64,000 nt of DNA from Cycas panzhihuaensis. Taxonomy: Eukaryota > Cycadophyta. Under the pieces are notes generated by a model, which was not told where the DNA came from, searched no databases, and worked only from the letters and a program-made list of their open reading frames with translations. Location: positions 97,657,741 through 97,721,740 of the forward strand of contig CM041465.1 in the NCBI GenBank assembly GCA_023213395.1. Reading direction: 5' to 3'. Below are positions 12,046-25,049 of the stretch, piece by piece. Positions within the stretch are counted from its first letter, which is position 1, and every line of letters starts with the position of its first letter. The position numbers and the translations under genes were made by a program.

Positions 12046-13330
12046 TCAGATATAACGTTTTTTAAGAAACTTCTCATTGATAACTTTTTCAAATTCAAGG
12101 CCTTTAAGAGCCATAATATGGTATGCCCCATTAGCCAAACTTTGTAATACAACAAATGGACTAACCCATTTAGGCCTAAACATTATAAGGTAGTCACAGA
12201 AATATTCAAATTTTAAGACCTTGTCACTTAGGACCAATTATTGTGGCTACAGATAATTTTTATGGGCTCTTTGAGTCTTAGATTCTAGTGTAAAGTTAGT
12301 CTAGTAAGTGATGAGATACTTTTCATCTATCACTTTCAGATCAAGTAGAGGAGCTTAGAGATGCTATTATTCATTGATGAAACCTATAAAGATAAGATTT
12401 CTACCTTAGGTAGTAAGAAAAGCTCTAATTCTTAAACTAAGGAGAAGGGTGTCATACATTTGGATATTCTAATGGATATTTAATAGGCCCATAGAGCTAG
12501 ATAAATTTATAGATGCCAATCCTTTTAGGACTTGGTCATAGTCTTATTTAGAATACTTGCCATTATTCTATTAAAGGCTTTAATTTGGTTATTGGCTTAA
12601 GGATAGTAAGGTAACGAAGTATTATAAGAGATTTGAAACTTCTCACAAAGCTCATCCATTTTCTCATTACAAAATAAAATCTAATTATTAGTTATTAGAA
12701 TGTTAGGAACTCTAAACTTATAAATGATGTTTTAGAATATGAATGTGGTAATCATTTTATCCATTATTGATGAAAGAGGAACCACCTCTACCTACTTGGT
12801 GAAATAGTATATTATAGTTAGTATAAACTTATGTTGGGCAGAGGAAAGGGGTGCAATAGCCTCGATAAGATTGAGACCCCATTGAGAAAAAGGCCATGGT
12901 AACATTACAGTATATAAGGCTTGAGATGATCTATGGATAATATTGAAGTACTCTTAACATTTTCAACATCATTATACATAAGTATGGGCATCTTTAAAAA
13001 GAATAGACTAATAGAACCCCATGCATAAGATCCTTTGGGCTATAGATTATCCCCCAAGATGCCCTTCATATATGCTATCATGGCATTAATGGAGGAATTA
13101 GTTGGTCTCATTAGGGTTGGTACAATTGAGGAGGATCCCCTTAAATGATTTCTTATATAATATGTCCTATATAAGGAAGTACTATTGAGAAATAGTCTTA
13201 TACATTGCTTAGCTTTCTCACTAGCATATTATAAGTAGATATATTGGGTTAAGTAGTATACAATATTATTATACCAAGATTTATTTATTAGCCTTTAGAT
13301 CTTAGATTGTTTCAGGGTGAAAATAGTTTC
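12046..13330 (-). pseudogene. pol: Element C integrase relic
   Basis: Minus-strand reading. A fragmentary N-terminal part lies near 13200-13300. The catalytic-core region lies near 12790-12900, with PWPFSQWGL, FILTITYYFTK and VEVVPL; this wording is typical of Tat/Athila-type integrases. The C-terminal end is an open frame at 12046-12237 containing NGAYHIMALKG and FLKKRY. Integrase would insert the cDNA into the genome. Several frameshifts and stops make it non-functional. Non-coding sequence follows directly; no additional RNase H is seen after it, unlike in element B. Confidence 0.85.
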
Positions 13331-13830
13331 GTTGGGTAAAGAGTCATTGACCAAAGCATTAGAAGGGTTGGTAAGGGGTGCATAAGCGAGTTGCTCAGTA
13401 ACTACCATCCCCTTTTTGGATTTCCTATTAATGATCATGAGATCATACTCCTAGAAGAGGATAGCCTATTTTTTGATTCACCCCATCAAGTTACACCTTG
13501 TCATGAGTTAGCAAAGAGGATTTGGCTGGACAATCACCTTAACGGTATTACCTAAGAGGTAATGCCTTGGCTTTTTTATGGTAAATACTAAGGCTAGGGA
13601 CTCCTTCTTAATAGGGATTTATTTAATCTTAGTTGTAACCAATGTTTAACTAATAAAGTATATGACTCTCTTAGTCTTAAAGTCATCCTCTTATGATAGC
13701 ATAATACTAATTAATTCATTTGTTGATGATGCATACAAGATGAACAGTCAGTCAAATATTAGGGTCACAAAGATAAGAGTAGAGAAGAGAGCCCATTTGA
13801 GCTCTTGGAAAGTTACTTGGATTGATGGGG
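13330..13830 (-). pseudogene. pol: Element C RNase H relic (RT-linked)
   Basis: Minus-strand reading with RVIYFISQTL, KESLALVFTIKKPRHYLLG and a following IKK-AILF-EYDL-I stretch, the usual gypsy RNase H and tether region. It directly follows the RT relic and runs into integrase without a second RNase H between them. It is degenerate, with TAG and TAA stops. Confidence 0.8.
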
Positions 13831-14660
13831 ACTAAACAAATAGGATCCTCTTTTTTAAGGAGATTCATTAGTGATTTAGCATTTAGGGTAAAGTATACTA
13901 AGAATCATCTTAGAAAACTCTACCTGCCCAAAAATAACTTGATCTATCATTGAGTTTTTGGTGGAGTATTTCTATAATGGCCTTGACCTTAATGAGATCA
14001 ACTTAGGTTTTTTGTTATGAAATACAAAAGCCTAATAGTTTGTCAGTCATGTTGGTAAAGGCACATTTGTGATGGTTAGGGCTAATGTGGAATTTCCTAC
14101 ATATGAGGAAAATTCTTCTCAAGTATATAGGGTGATTGACTCTTTTCCATTATAGACCAATGAAGTCATACATGAAAACCTCAAGAATCTTGTTGATAAG
14201 GTCATGAAAAATGAAATGCATGGCTCATTGATAGGTCACACTATTATTTTTAAGACTAAATAGAATTTCCACATAGCCAAACATCCCCTAAAGTATTGTA
14301 AAGCCTATCTTGTGGTGGTCCTTAGGTAAGATTTATATTTGGTTATGTCTTGAGAAGACGTCTATTAAAGACATGACCTTAAATCTAGTAATCATATTAA
14401 CAATTTAGTCTATGAAGGGAAGGGAAAAATTATCCTTAGGGTAAGCATCATTTCTATTTATAAAATCCATGAAAATACATATGGCCCCATTCTTCTTAGA
14501 AACTAGCATGATGTTAGACACCCATTTAGGGTAGTCTATTAACATTATAAAGCCAATATTATGTAGCTTTTTAACCTCCATCTTCATAAGTGTTAACAAC
14601 TTAGGATAAAGCATTCATAATTTCTATAAATTTAACTTGGATTTAGGGATCATCGTGAGA
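13830..14660 (-). pseudogene. pol: Element C reverse transcriptase relic
   Basis: The open frame at 14405-14614 contains DYPKWVSNIMLVSKKNG and MDFINRNDAYPKDNFSLPFID, the fingers and palm entry typical of Tat/Athila RTs. Downstream (14400 to about 13850) read LIDVFSRHNQI, TYQ-AMHFIFHDLINKILEV and KCAFTNMTDKLLGF. The catalytic YVDD position, near 14158-14176, reads MYDF, so one or more of its aspartates is lost. Several TAG stops are present. RT would copy the genomic RNA. Confidence 0.88.
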
Positions 14661-16127
14661 TTATTAGTGATGATTTCAAGGCTTATACCCTTTATGTTTA
14701 TGTAGTCCTATGTGAATATATCCTAAAATTCATGAAATGGCCTGGTACATTCTTTGATTTCCTCAAGGGATCATTCGATGCTAACCTTGATGATCTTCTC
14801 TGGGGTGAGGACTGTATCCATGGTTTTCCCTTATAGGAGTATGTTTTCCTCTTTAAAGTGAGGAGGAGCCTAATTAATTTGAGGATTTAGGGGGGTTAAG
14901 TAATGTGGGTATTTGTAAGTGGAGAGCCAAGGACTAAGCACTTCTAAAACCCTAACTTATGATGGTTTAGGGGGTGATTAGGATATGAGCCTATAAGCGT
15001 TCAAGTAGGGATTCATCATTTTCAAAGTAGTCAACCCCATAGATGGTCTTACACTTGGAAAAAGGGGCTATATGTAGACTTGGAAACCCATATAGTGATT
15101 AATCTTCTAGTCAATATAGGGGGTAACTTCTCAGATGAGTTCATATAAAGATGTAAGATTAGGTGATAAATTAGAGTAAAGGTAAGTAGGTGGTGCTCTA
15201 GATCATGTTCAAAGGAAAGGGGTCTATGATGTTTATGGTCTCATATGATCAACTCATCATGGGAGAAGAGTGACTCAAAGTCTTTATTACAATCATTAAT
15301 AGGAACTTATTGGTTAGGGTCAAGCCTCATAACCATGAATCTAAGTAATTCCACACATAATAAATCATGTTAATGGATTGAGATGGGGGAATAAGCATGT
15401 TATGATAGAAAATGAAGATCTAGGCTCAAGTGGAGGGAATCTATAGGCTCCTAAGATGATGTCCAAGTGAGCCATAAGCCAAAGAATGCCCCCATGAAAA
15501 GTGGCTTGGACAAAAGGGTGTGGACTAGGCCAAGTTGGTTCTAGTGAGTAATCATCACTTAGATGATCCAAATGTCAATTATAAAGTAGTTAGGAGGAAT
15601 TGTGAGCTAATTATGATCACTAGAAAGGGGATTCATGATAAGACAAATATGAGGAAGATTGTGCTTATGCATTCTTAATGGAATCATATTGGTGCTAAGG
15701 AATAACAAGAGTATATGGGTTTAGACCAAAAGAGGGAGGGATATCCCTATGAGATATTTTCCCTTGAGAGGAGGTAATAATAGCCACTTATCTTATAGGG
15801 GGTTGAAAGTCCTCATCATTACATTTAGGTTCACTAAGGATAATAAGGTAACCATAGCTACATATACTAATAGGAGCAAAATAGACCTTAGAGGGCCCTA
15901 AGGATAGAGGGTCAATCTCATGATAAGGGTGTTCCCCCATCAAAGAAGGCTACCATGGAGGGAGTAAAAGTATCAAAATCACTATCCATGGCATTAAAGA
16001 TGGCTTGGAAGGAAAGAAGTGGTGTTCAAGGTGGGGGAAGATCATGAGCTACAACTCAAACTCACCTATCATGGATAAATTTGAGTTGCCCCCATAAGGA
16101 GAAATAGATGGCTTCTATTTGGTCTAA

Positions 16128-16358
16128 CTAGGGCCATCCCAAAAGGACATTATGATCAATATTCATATCTAAGATAATAATGTCTATGGTAATGGTCGTA
16201 TCTCCTAAGTTCAAAGGCAAGGTAATGGTCCCTATGGGAGCTTTCTCACTACCATCATACCCTTGACACCTCAATGAGATAGGTTTAAGAGGCCTAATGT
16301 CCAACTTTTTAATCATTTTAATAGGCATGGCATTCACTGAAGAGCCATTGTCTACCAT
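16128..16358 (-). pseudogene. pro: Element C aspartic protease domain
   Basis: 76-codon open frame in the minus strand with the retropepsin-type active site VDNGSSVNAMP, then LRCQGYDGSEK, IGTITLPLNLGDTT and a HNVLLGWP end, a Tat-type hallmark pattern. The catalytic Asp is retained. It aligns closely with the protease of element B (VDNGSLVNDIP, CQGYDGTEKS). Between it and the RT lies about 1.5 kb of linker with no domain I recognise. The short open frame at 15365-15571 is Pro/Ser-rich and unassigned. Confidence 0.88.
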
Positions 16359-16369
16359 TATTCTCTTTA

Positions 16370-19300
16370 AATAAAATTTAGAGGTCTTAATTATGATGGT
16401 GAATAGATAGCAAAAATATTTCTCATACTTATCAGTAAATGATAACTTACTTAGGTTAAAGGAAATGATAGACTAGTCTCATAGAGTGGTAAAGATTGAA
16501 TGGATAAGGACTTCCTTATACCCAAGGGCTTCCAAAAGTAAATCTCATTAATTGGGGTAGCTCTATAAGATGTCCATCATGGGCATACTCATGGAGATAA
16601 TGTGGAGTTCAACAATGATTGAAAAGGACTTCCTATTGCTATTAGATTGAGGAAGGGACCTCTAAAAGTCATAACAACTAGGGAAAATAAGAATTATTTT
16701 GGAACAACAAATATTTTAATAAGAGAAATATTGGGAGGTGGTGGTTGATATGAGGAGGCTTCCCCAACTTCTTTGGTCATTTGGGTTCAAGTCACTGCAT
16801 ACACCTGAGTGGTTTCCAACATGTGGATAACCTATTTACCCTTAGTAGTATGATGTTGAATAGGTGAGAGCTCCTCTTAAGATATAGGACTAGTTGGGTT
16901 GGTCAAATCACCTTGGGCTTTACCTTTAGGTTGATTAGATGATGGACTAGGAGGAGCAAATATTCATTAAGGCTAAGAATACCCTTTGCCATGTTGGTTT
17001 TATGGTTGAGGTGGTTTCTTGGGAGCATCATGGATTGGAAAGGGTTCTTGGTGGATTAGTTGGTCTAAGTTCAATTTAGAACTAAGTTAAGATGGGGAAT
17101 CTTGAAGAGGTACTAGCTCAAGATGCTAAGTCTAGTAATAAGTATCATCATGGGCATAGTAGCCATGAGTAGCACACCATCTATTCTTAAAAGATGGGTG
17201 GGACTTCTTTTCTTGAGGAGGGTCAAGACCTCCTTTGTTTAGGTCATGGTTTGGGTGGGTTGATGAATAGGCCTACACCCATAGGATGGGACCTATATCT
17301 TAGATATAGATTGGTTTAGTTGGAGCTTTAAATATTTGATTAATCACCCAAATGAGTGAAATGCAGATGCAAACTAGTTTATTATTTTATTAGTGTTACT
17401 AACAAAAGGCCTAGAAGTTGTTGGTTGTGGCCTTTGATCACATGAGGGAGGCAATACCTCATAATGTGGGGGGAGGTTTATTGACATTCTGTATACTAAC
17501 TTAGATCTTAATAGATTCAAGGTCTAAACATTTAGCTATGGCTAAATTGAATGTCATTATACCCATCTTAAGGACTTCAACATGGACTTCAATGCAAAGG
17601 GTGTTTATGAAGATATCCCTCCTTAGGTCTTTAGGCAATATGGCCTTAGAGGAATGAAGAATATTAGGGAATCACTAGAAAAATTCATAGTTTAGTTCAC
17701 CTAGTCCTTATTTAAGGGAAAGTAAGGCTTTAGCCCCAATCTTGAATATATGTGCTACATAAAAATAGTTGATAAAGGTGTCAACTAGCTATTGGAAGCA
17801 TAGTATTGAATGGGTAGACAAGTGATAAAACTATTTCAAAGAATCCCCTTGAAGATATCTTAAAAATAACTATATTAAAATATAATCATGTACCCAATAA
17901 TTGATACATTCCATGGAAAATACCTCGACATGATTGGTAGGATCTTAGGATGAAATGTCATCAAACTTAGGCACTTTAAGAGGATGAGGAGGTAAGTTGG
18001 TCCTCAACACTTCCAAGTAAAGAGGGATCAAAAGGGATATGCCCATGGTTTAACTAAAGGATTATTAGGGGGATATAAAGGCTGAGGATAATATCCAATG
18101 TGGGATTAAGTTATAGGGTAAGATAGTTTCCCTTATTGGTAGGGTGCATAAGAAGACATTGGTTAAGGTATGCCCCTAACCTAGCAGGAGGGTGACATGT
18201 TGTGATAAGGGTTGGAAGTATAATAAGGTAGCCTAGGGTACCCTAAAGCATCATATGAAGGATTGTGGTAAGAGGGGTTTGATTAGGTCATCATCCCTTA
18301 TGGAGTGATGGTAGCACGAGGAGAGATAGGTGGTTTCATAGATGAACCTTAATAAGAATGGGCTAGCATAATTGATTAGGATGGATAGGATGAAGTATGT
18401 GGTGGAGGATTTTGCTTGAATGGTCTCCTAATAGGAGGGGTAACTCTATAGGGATGGAAAGGATTTACCCCATATATGAGAAAAGAACAAGGCCTACCAT
18501 ACCTCCATTATTTAGCTATGTATCCCAATGAGATGTACAAAGTAAGGTCATCATGGTATATGTAAGGGTAAGGCATAGGGCCTTTATTAGGTACCATACA
18601 GTAAGGATGAGTAGGAATAAAAGGGATGGAACGAGGAACCTAAGGCATGCTTAGTCATCAAATAGTCACTTGTAGTGTGGATGTAAGAGGGATAGGTTAT
18701 AAGATTTGGGAGGTGGTTTAAGAGGTGGATTGAGATGAGTCAATCCCCATCCCATATGAGGGATCAATTAGGAAAGAAGTGATGGTTATGATTTGGATAG
18801 GTCAGACCATAGACTTAGCCACTAGGGTATATAGTAGGGTTATATAGATTGATGTAGGGGAGGGATAGTGGTAGATGAGACTAGGGCATTAAAAAGTAGG
18901 CATCATGTCCAAACAAGGGTTAATTCCCTTGTTATTGCCTCAAAATGGGCCCTTAGGGCCACCGTGGTATCTTATAGAGGGATATGAGTCTAATCTAAGG
19001 TAGGGATATACTCATCCTAATGACCCTAATTGAATGAGAAGGGATGGATAAATGATTCAAGGAGTTGAGAAGGTTCCTAAGGAGGGATGGCTCCTATAAT
19101 ATGGACATGTGACTTAACTAGGTTTTGATAAAACCCTTTATCTTTGTGGATTTGATACAAGGGGTTTACACCCTTTTGAAAGGATTGGTCAGGAGGATAT
19201 GGACCAATGGATTAGGGCCAATCTTAATCACAAGGTTTATAGGTCTTGGGACCATTTATATGGGAGTTGACTAGCCATAGGTGACTCTTGATCACTTATA
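16370..19300 (-). pseudogene. gag: Element C gag relic
   Basis: Minus-strand reading. The N-terminal part (about 18000-18700) is a Pro/Tyr/Ser-rich region. The gag core (about 17480-17980) contains VPKFDDISS, YLQGDSLK-FYHLSTHSI, DTFINYFYVAHI, RDIFINTLCIEVHVEVLKMG and KCLDLESIKI. A C-x2-H-x4-H type knuckle (RWCATHGYYAHDD) lies near 17130-17180. The core aligns residue by residue with element B gag. It is broken by many stops. Gag packages the RNA; here it marks C and B as one family. Confidence 0.8.
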
Positions 19301-19509
19301 GGAATGGATGTATATTGAAATCCAAGATTGAATGGAGGGAGGCCTCATAAGTGACAAGAAAATCATCTTATATGGGGAGAAACCAAGGTCATGTGAATGA
19401 AGTAGGGATGTACAAACTAAATTAAATAAACACCCTAAACTCAGAGGGCAATGGAAAATGAGAGGAAGTGGTAAAGGCTTAGCAATGCTAAGCTAACTAC
19501 TAATTAGTG

Positions 19510-19530
19510 AGTCTTTAGTATGGTCACTAA
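19510..19530 (-). other. Element C primer-binding-site region
   Basis: Read on the minus strand, the bases after the LTR end are ttagtgaccatactaaagac. The matching bases after the 5' LTR of B are ctagcaaccatactgggg. Differences are all transitions. The underlying pattern resembles the G-rich post-LTR segment common in plant Tat/Athila elements. The primer tRNA is not identified. Confidence 0.5.
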
Positions 19531-22062
19531 TGAACATAGTCTAATAGGAGGATGAATACATAAACTCAACCAAAGAGAAAAACCCTAAGGCATTAAAGGA
19601 CATGTGACATAGGGTGTGAGCAAATACTCCTCATAGGGCACTCATGTGTCACATGGATATGAGTATGAGGCTTAAGACACTTCTTTTCATGGCTAGTTAA
19701 TGACTAAAAGGCAACACAAGTGTGTTCTTGTGAGCCTAACATGGGTTAGAAGGGGTGTTAACCTATGAAAAATTAATCACAAGTCACACTCCTTATGCAA
19801 CTATATGTATTTTATAATTTCATGCATACAATAAGTAGTCCTAACTAACATGTATATTTTAGCCTCACAAGTTTGAGGACTCACAACAATGTGATCCTTT
19901 CTTTCACCTAGGCCTTGATATAAACAAATAATCCTATTCTAAGAAATGTGCAATGTAATGTAATGAGTAATAGGGAGAAGCAAATTCTCTTTCTTTTCAT
20001 TAGATTTTTAACTTTTCTTTTTCTCTTACTTTTTCTTTTTTAAAAGTAAAACTATGTTTTATAGGATAGAGATGGAGGGAGAAGGAGAGAAATGCAACCC
20101 AAACAATAAGAAGCAAATAAACTTATCCTTCTCTTCTTCTACCCTCTTTTTTCCATTCTTTAATTTTGTTTTCTTTTCAAAGAAAAGGGGGGAAAATAAG
20201 TATGGAAAAGAAATTTTCTCTTTCTTCTTCTTCTTTTTGTTTTATTTTTTCTATTGAGGAAAAAAAAGAGAAACTATAATAGAGAGAATCTACTTTATCT
20301 TTCTTTCTTTTTTTTTGGGTTTCTTTTGGGAAAGTGAAAGTGAAAGGGGTACTTGCAGGAGAGCTCAGTTTACCACATGGTTTATCTTTATGATCCCCTT
20401 TTTCTTTCTAATCTACTTAAAGAGTGCTTAAATGTAGTGAAGTAGATGTGAAATCTATATACTAAAATTCTATGAAAATTTTGGCAACATTTCTACTTGT
20501 TAGATTGCAATATGATGAAAAAAAGTTTTCTGTCTAATTTTAAAATGTCATAAAAAACCTTAACAAAATAAAGTTAGGCCTACCTCATACTTTTAGAAAA
20601 TTGTGGCAAAAATCTAGCAACATTCTAGTTGTGCAATAAGCACTCTATCTAATAAGGGCAAAGCAATTTAAAGGCAAGAATAGGAAGAAGAAGTTGGAAT
20701 CACTCCTAAGTCTTCTAAAACTTATAATGGCATAAATATACTCTACCTATAAGAGCAAATAAAGTATGTGCATCAAAAGGACACAACAATGATGGAAATA
20801 TAACCTTAAAATATTAAGAGATGACTATCTAAGGCACATAAGTTAATACCTTAGTAAGAAGGAGGATGCAAACCTTAAAAATAGACCTTATGTTTCTCAA
20901 TACTAAGGCTAATCAAGAAGTACTTGGCTATAATTTCTCCTTGTAAAGTGAATCGACTAGTAGAAAATAAATAAGCAAGAAGAGATACAAAAAAATAAAG
21001 CTAAAATTAAGTAAGAAGAGAAATGCTCAACTCACTCAAAGTGGAAGCAACAAATAAATAAGGAAATCAACTTACTAATATGGAGGATTGCCTCATTCCA
21101 AACTATGAGACTAAATTTAATGACCTAATTACTTCAATTAAAGGACATTCTAACATAGCTATAAACTTGAAGCTAGGAAGTAATACAAGTAAGTGGATCA
21201 AGAGAAACACCAAACTCTAGTAGAATTTTGGCATGATAATGGTAATACCTTCATACAAACACTTGACCTCCCTTTCTAATAGAAAAATAAGAAGTTATAT
21301 AGATGGAGGTGAGGGTGGGGTGGTTGATTTTTAACCCATGATATGGGTAAAAATAATGAATCTAAATCCGTGGGACTTGCCCATGGATTTATCCCAAAAC
21401 CATAGGATATCAAAGATTTTTATGTGATAAGGCCTCTTAGGCCTAGAAAAATTGATATGCGAAGATCTATAGCTAACAAATGCCACCCCAAGATTACACA
21501 ATTGTGATAAATATATTGATTGTTTCCCTTGGGATTATTTATTGGTTGGTGATATTTGTACCACAAAGTTTTTTGTGGTACTATGAATGGTATCATAGTA
21601 CTATAAAGAACTTCACTGTACCACTTTTATCTAATAAAAATAACACTCTACTTCCTAGAAAACATAACAAATAGATATCAATTAATGCAATGTATAAAAA
21701 CAATCATGATATGAATTAAAAATTAAGAAATAATAAAAAATAAGGTAAAACAAGAGGAATGATTAAAAAAACAAGATGAATAACAAAGTAAAATGGATCA
21801 ATAAGGCCTTACAGGAGTTGTAAATAAACTTCACATACTTGCAAAGCCAAATGGGTAGACTAAATTGCCATCAACCAATGTTAAACTTGCCATTGACTAT
21901 AAGAGTAACATAGCCCACTAAGCTAACAAGTAGGCAAATAAGATATATATTCAAGATCTAGTGATGTAACATAATAAATAAATGATAATATAAGGAAGTG
22001 GACACATACCTTCACTTACCTATCATCATGGTATCCATGTCATTCCTAATAACTTGGAAACA
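19531..22062 (-). repeat. Element C 5' LTR
   Basis: 2532 bp on the minus strand. It begins tgtttccaagttattagga and carries aggtaagt at 22014-22021, 41 bp in. Paired gtac/ccac modules occur near 21555-21625, and a TATA-like ctatataa at 21295-21302. The end is taken as gttca directly before the PBS-like region. A purine/pyrimidine-rich zone lies at 19980-20340; the open frame at 20054-20257 there is low complexity. The segment 21250-21640 is the inverted counterpart of 820-1150 in LTR1. Confidence 0.75.
21295..21302 (-). promoter_or_regulatory. TATA box of element C 5' LTR
   Basis: Minus-strand ctatataa, about 765 bp from the LTR start, matching the spacing in LTR1 and LTR2. Confidence 0.5.
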
Positions 22063-23131
22063 ACATCTATCCATACTTGATTATGATGGTCAATTTATCT
22101 AATATTACTTAGGAAAGGTTGGTAGGTCAAAAAGGCTCAGGTCTTCTTAAACAAATTTTTATCTCATAAACACAAAAATGAAAACCTAAAATAAATAAAC
22201 CTCCCTTCTTATAATTGGCTATAAATTAACTTTTGGATGTTTGTTTTACCTTTGTCTATCCTATTCAAACTCTATTTGATCAAGTTTCACCCTTATATCA
22301 TCATTCTTATCATTAGCCCAATTACTCACTCTTGTTTTATGATCCAAGGTACCTCTCTTTTTAGTCATTAATGCAAGCCATTAATGACTTTCATCATTAC
22401 TTACATTGCCCTTTCATCACCCTAATATCATTGTCTTTTGTCATATCACTATCTATAGTCCATGAGATCATTTTTCAATGATGGATCCAAATTTTATGTC
22501 CTAATATGCCCTTATTTTATTGAGTAATATTTGACCCTCATTGTTCATTAATGCTTTTAACTCCTTTTTAGACCTTAAGGTAACCTTATTTGTGTGCATA
22601 ACCATGCTTATAGTTAATTCTCTTGGTGTTGTGGCCCCTTCTTGACCATGTCGTCAACTTGTGGACCTTTCATTACTAATAGCATCTCCTTCTTCAATCC
22701 ATAGGCATTTCCACTGCTCTCTTTTCACCCATTTGTATGTGATCTTTCAGTTTAGTGGTAGCACACTTTTATAGCCTATAGCTTATGTTCCTTATAATGT
22801 TATCATTTAACATGTTGTTAGATTATTATCCCATTTAACCCTTATTATAGTAGAGAGTCTAATCTTCTTATAGTTGTTTTTATAAGGACCTATTTCACTC
22901 ATGTCCTCTATGAAACCACTTAGAGATTGCTCGTATAAATCACTTATGTTCTCCTCATAGTTCAACCCTCCTCATCACTCCCTCAAGTCTTATTATGTCT
23001 TTGTTTTATTGAAATAGGATGTTGTATTCTAGTTTACCTAGTCCTCCATGAGTTGGCTCATCACCATGGTATTTTTCTATATCAAAAAATAAGAAAAAAT
23101 AAAATAAAATGTATGTATACACCAATAACTT

Positions 23132-23162
<31 letters not shown>

Positions 23163-23564
23163 ATGCATGTATATATAAATAACAAAAAGATATAAAAAAT
23201 ATGTGTATATGCCTCTCGCCACCTTCTTAGTATCTAGGGTAAGTCACATGTCAACTTTGTCCCCACTTGTGGTTTGTAGTTTGGGTCTAGATATGTGGGG
23301 CATACAGGACCTTTAGATTTAGATGTTTGGGTCTACCATGGCCTTAGTCATGATTGAAACCTACTTAGCATTTTGAGGATCAAAATAAATCATGAAAACT
23401 TATTATGACATTAACATAAAGTAACTCATAGGATCCATGTTTAACCTATTATTATAGTTAGAGTGTATATGTGAGCCTAAGTCCTAATGATGTTGACTAA
23501 TTCTTACCTTATCTCCTTCATTCATAAAGTAATATTTAAGCTATTATTACATTCTCTTATGACA

Positions 23565-23950
23565 TTGATTATCCATACTAATGGGGGTATATATGGGAAC
23601 TCTAGCCCTTTTGTTATAACTTGGACCATCTAAGATAATCTAGGACATCTTAATTTACTCTAAAGTCAATTTACCTATGGAAATTAATAATACAATTATG
23701 TATATTACCATTATAGAAGCCTTGACCAATACATTATAAGTTTTCCATGTCCTTATCATATTATTTATTGACTCCCAACTTATCATCTGTCAACTTACGT
23801 AGGTTTACCAAGTTCATTGGCCCTAACATCATGCCCTTGCTAACTAAGCTAAGTCACTTTTAGCCCAATTCTTTATAGTGATAGTCCACCGTGTCCCATG
23901 GGGATATAACATTGATATTGATCAATTGGATACCTTTATTCTTGAGTGTT
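23565..23950 (+). pseudogene. Element A additional RNase H relic
   Basis: Plus-strand reading aligns with the RNase H of element B at 46420-46790 over its full length: NGGIYGNSSP (B: DGGSHGNPSP), NNTIMYITIIEALTN (B: NNEAEYTTVIEALTD), DSQLIICQLT and the following VYQVHWP. The first catalytic Asp reads Asn and the Glu position is lost, while the DSQ aspartate remains. Stops and shifts are present. The copy is inactive, but it shows that this 3'-located RNase H is a family feature. Confidence 0.75.
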
Positions 23951-24049
23951 ATTTACCATAGGTAAGTGATTCTCCTCATGCCCATAAGGCCCCTCATTGA
24001 GGCTAGGTTTATAGATCATTGTCCTATTGATACCTTCAAGGGGTACTCA

Positions 24050-24191
24050 CTAAAGAGGTTAAACTATGATGACAACCTTGGGTATTTCTATCTATTCGTA
24101 AAGTTGGGATAATATACTAAATTCCCCTTTACTCTGATAAGAGCATAAACTACCACTCTTAATTTGAAATGAGGATAAACTACTTTGTAAA

Positions 24192-24281
<90 letters not shown>

Positions 24282-24935
24282 TACACACACACACACACAC
24301 ACATATATGTGGTCCAACTATAGGTCTCTAAAAGGGGTATTACTCATATAGCAACCCTAACCTTGTCCCTTCTGATTTATGTCATTTCCTTTCTAGTTTA
24401 CTTATCTTTTAGAAAATTATAAAAAAATCTAAAAATTAATATAAAATAGTAAAAACTCAAAAAAATTATAAAACCAAAAAGTAAAAAAAACTTGGCTTTG
24501 AGATGAGCCTAAACAACTCCTCCTCTAAAAGATAGTTACTAATGAGGTTAAACTATGGTAATCATTTGTGACTTCTAAGTTTATTCCTTTAGCATTTGAG
24601 GAACCTCCTCATTTATCTAAATTCTTTGGCTTTTGAGCCCAACCTTTGGCTATCATACCAATCACTTTTTAGCCTTCAAGCCTAACCTGTTTAGTTGTTA
24701 AGGTAATCCCTTATCCACCTAAGACCACTCTAAGAAATAATAGCTAATGAGGATAAACTATGGTGGCCCCATCTATGTTTGTCTAGGTTTATCACAACTA
24801 TTAGCTCGCCTTAGTTTAATTAGGTCACTTGCTAATCCTCTATCTTAGTCAACATATCTCTAAGATTCTTACCAGTAAGGCTAAACTAAGGACAACATTC
24901 TCTAAACACTTTCTAAGGAGGCTAAATTATAGAAG
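24050..24935 (+). repeat. Recurrent pre-LTR modules of the Tat-type family
   Basis: Repeated short blocks of the type 'aatgaggttaaactatgg' occur near 24056, 24543 and 24748. A variant with 'aaactaagg' follows near 24880 and one with 'aaattatag' near 24915. The last three have nearly the same spacing as their counterparts at 82, 216 and 250. One copy is present in element B near 46914. They lie between the RNase H and the 3' LTR. Confidence 0.7.
24196..24302 (+). repeat. (TA)n-(CA)n compound microsatellite
   Basis: About 82 bp of TA dinucleotides followed by cag and then about 20 bp of AC dinucleotides. The two overlapping Tyr/Ile-repeat open frames here (24092-24304 minus, 24169-24351 plus) are by-products and not genes. 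Confidence 0.97.
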
Positions 24936-25049
24936 AACACTTTACCCTTTTATACTTATGAGCTTATTGTTGGACTAATCAGAACTTTGTTAATAACATT
25001 CACTATCTTTTAGCTATAGGTCAAAGAGATTCTATTACCAAGGATCAAG

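Larger units (their letters stand above)
11180..22062 (-). mobile_element. Element C: Tat-type Ty3/gypsy retrotransposon, degenerate, autonomous layout
   Basis: Minus-strand element with a 5' LTR (19531-22062), a PBS-like site, gag, protease, RT, RNase H and integrase in gypsy order. Non-coding sequence downstream of integrase (about 11690-11830) matches the pre-LTR region of the plus element at 24410-24520. No 3' LTR was found to the left, so the element is truncated or its 3' LTR has been lost. The left limit is approximate. Coding is riddled with stops and the CAG/CTG content is very low: 18301-18480 contains eight TAG and no CAG or CTG on the plus strand. It shares gag and protease with element B. 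Confidence 0.82.
22063..25049 (+). mobile_element. Element A: 3' internal part of a plus-strand Tat-type element
   Basis: Plus-strand sequence leading into LTR2. From 22063 to about 23560 it is AT-rich and I recognise no domain. At 23565-23950 lies an RNase H relic matching that of element B. From 24050 to 25049 come repeated 'taaactatgg' modules and a purine-rich end like those before LTR1 and before the 3' LTR of B. If LTR1 is its 5' LTR, element C is nested within it, but that is inference. Confidence 0.6.

Noticed and set aside
20054-20257. Phe/Lys-rich plus-strand peptide
   Set aside because: Low-complexity purine/pyrimidine zone within the C LTR.
24092-24351. Tyr/Ile-repeat proteins on both strands
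   Set aside because: Translations of a (TA)n-(CA)n microsatellite.
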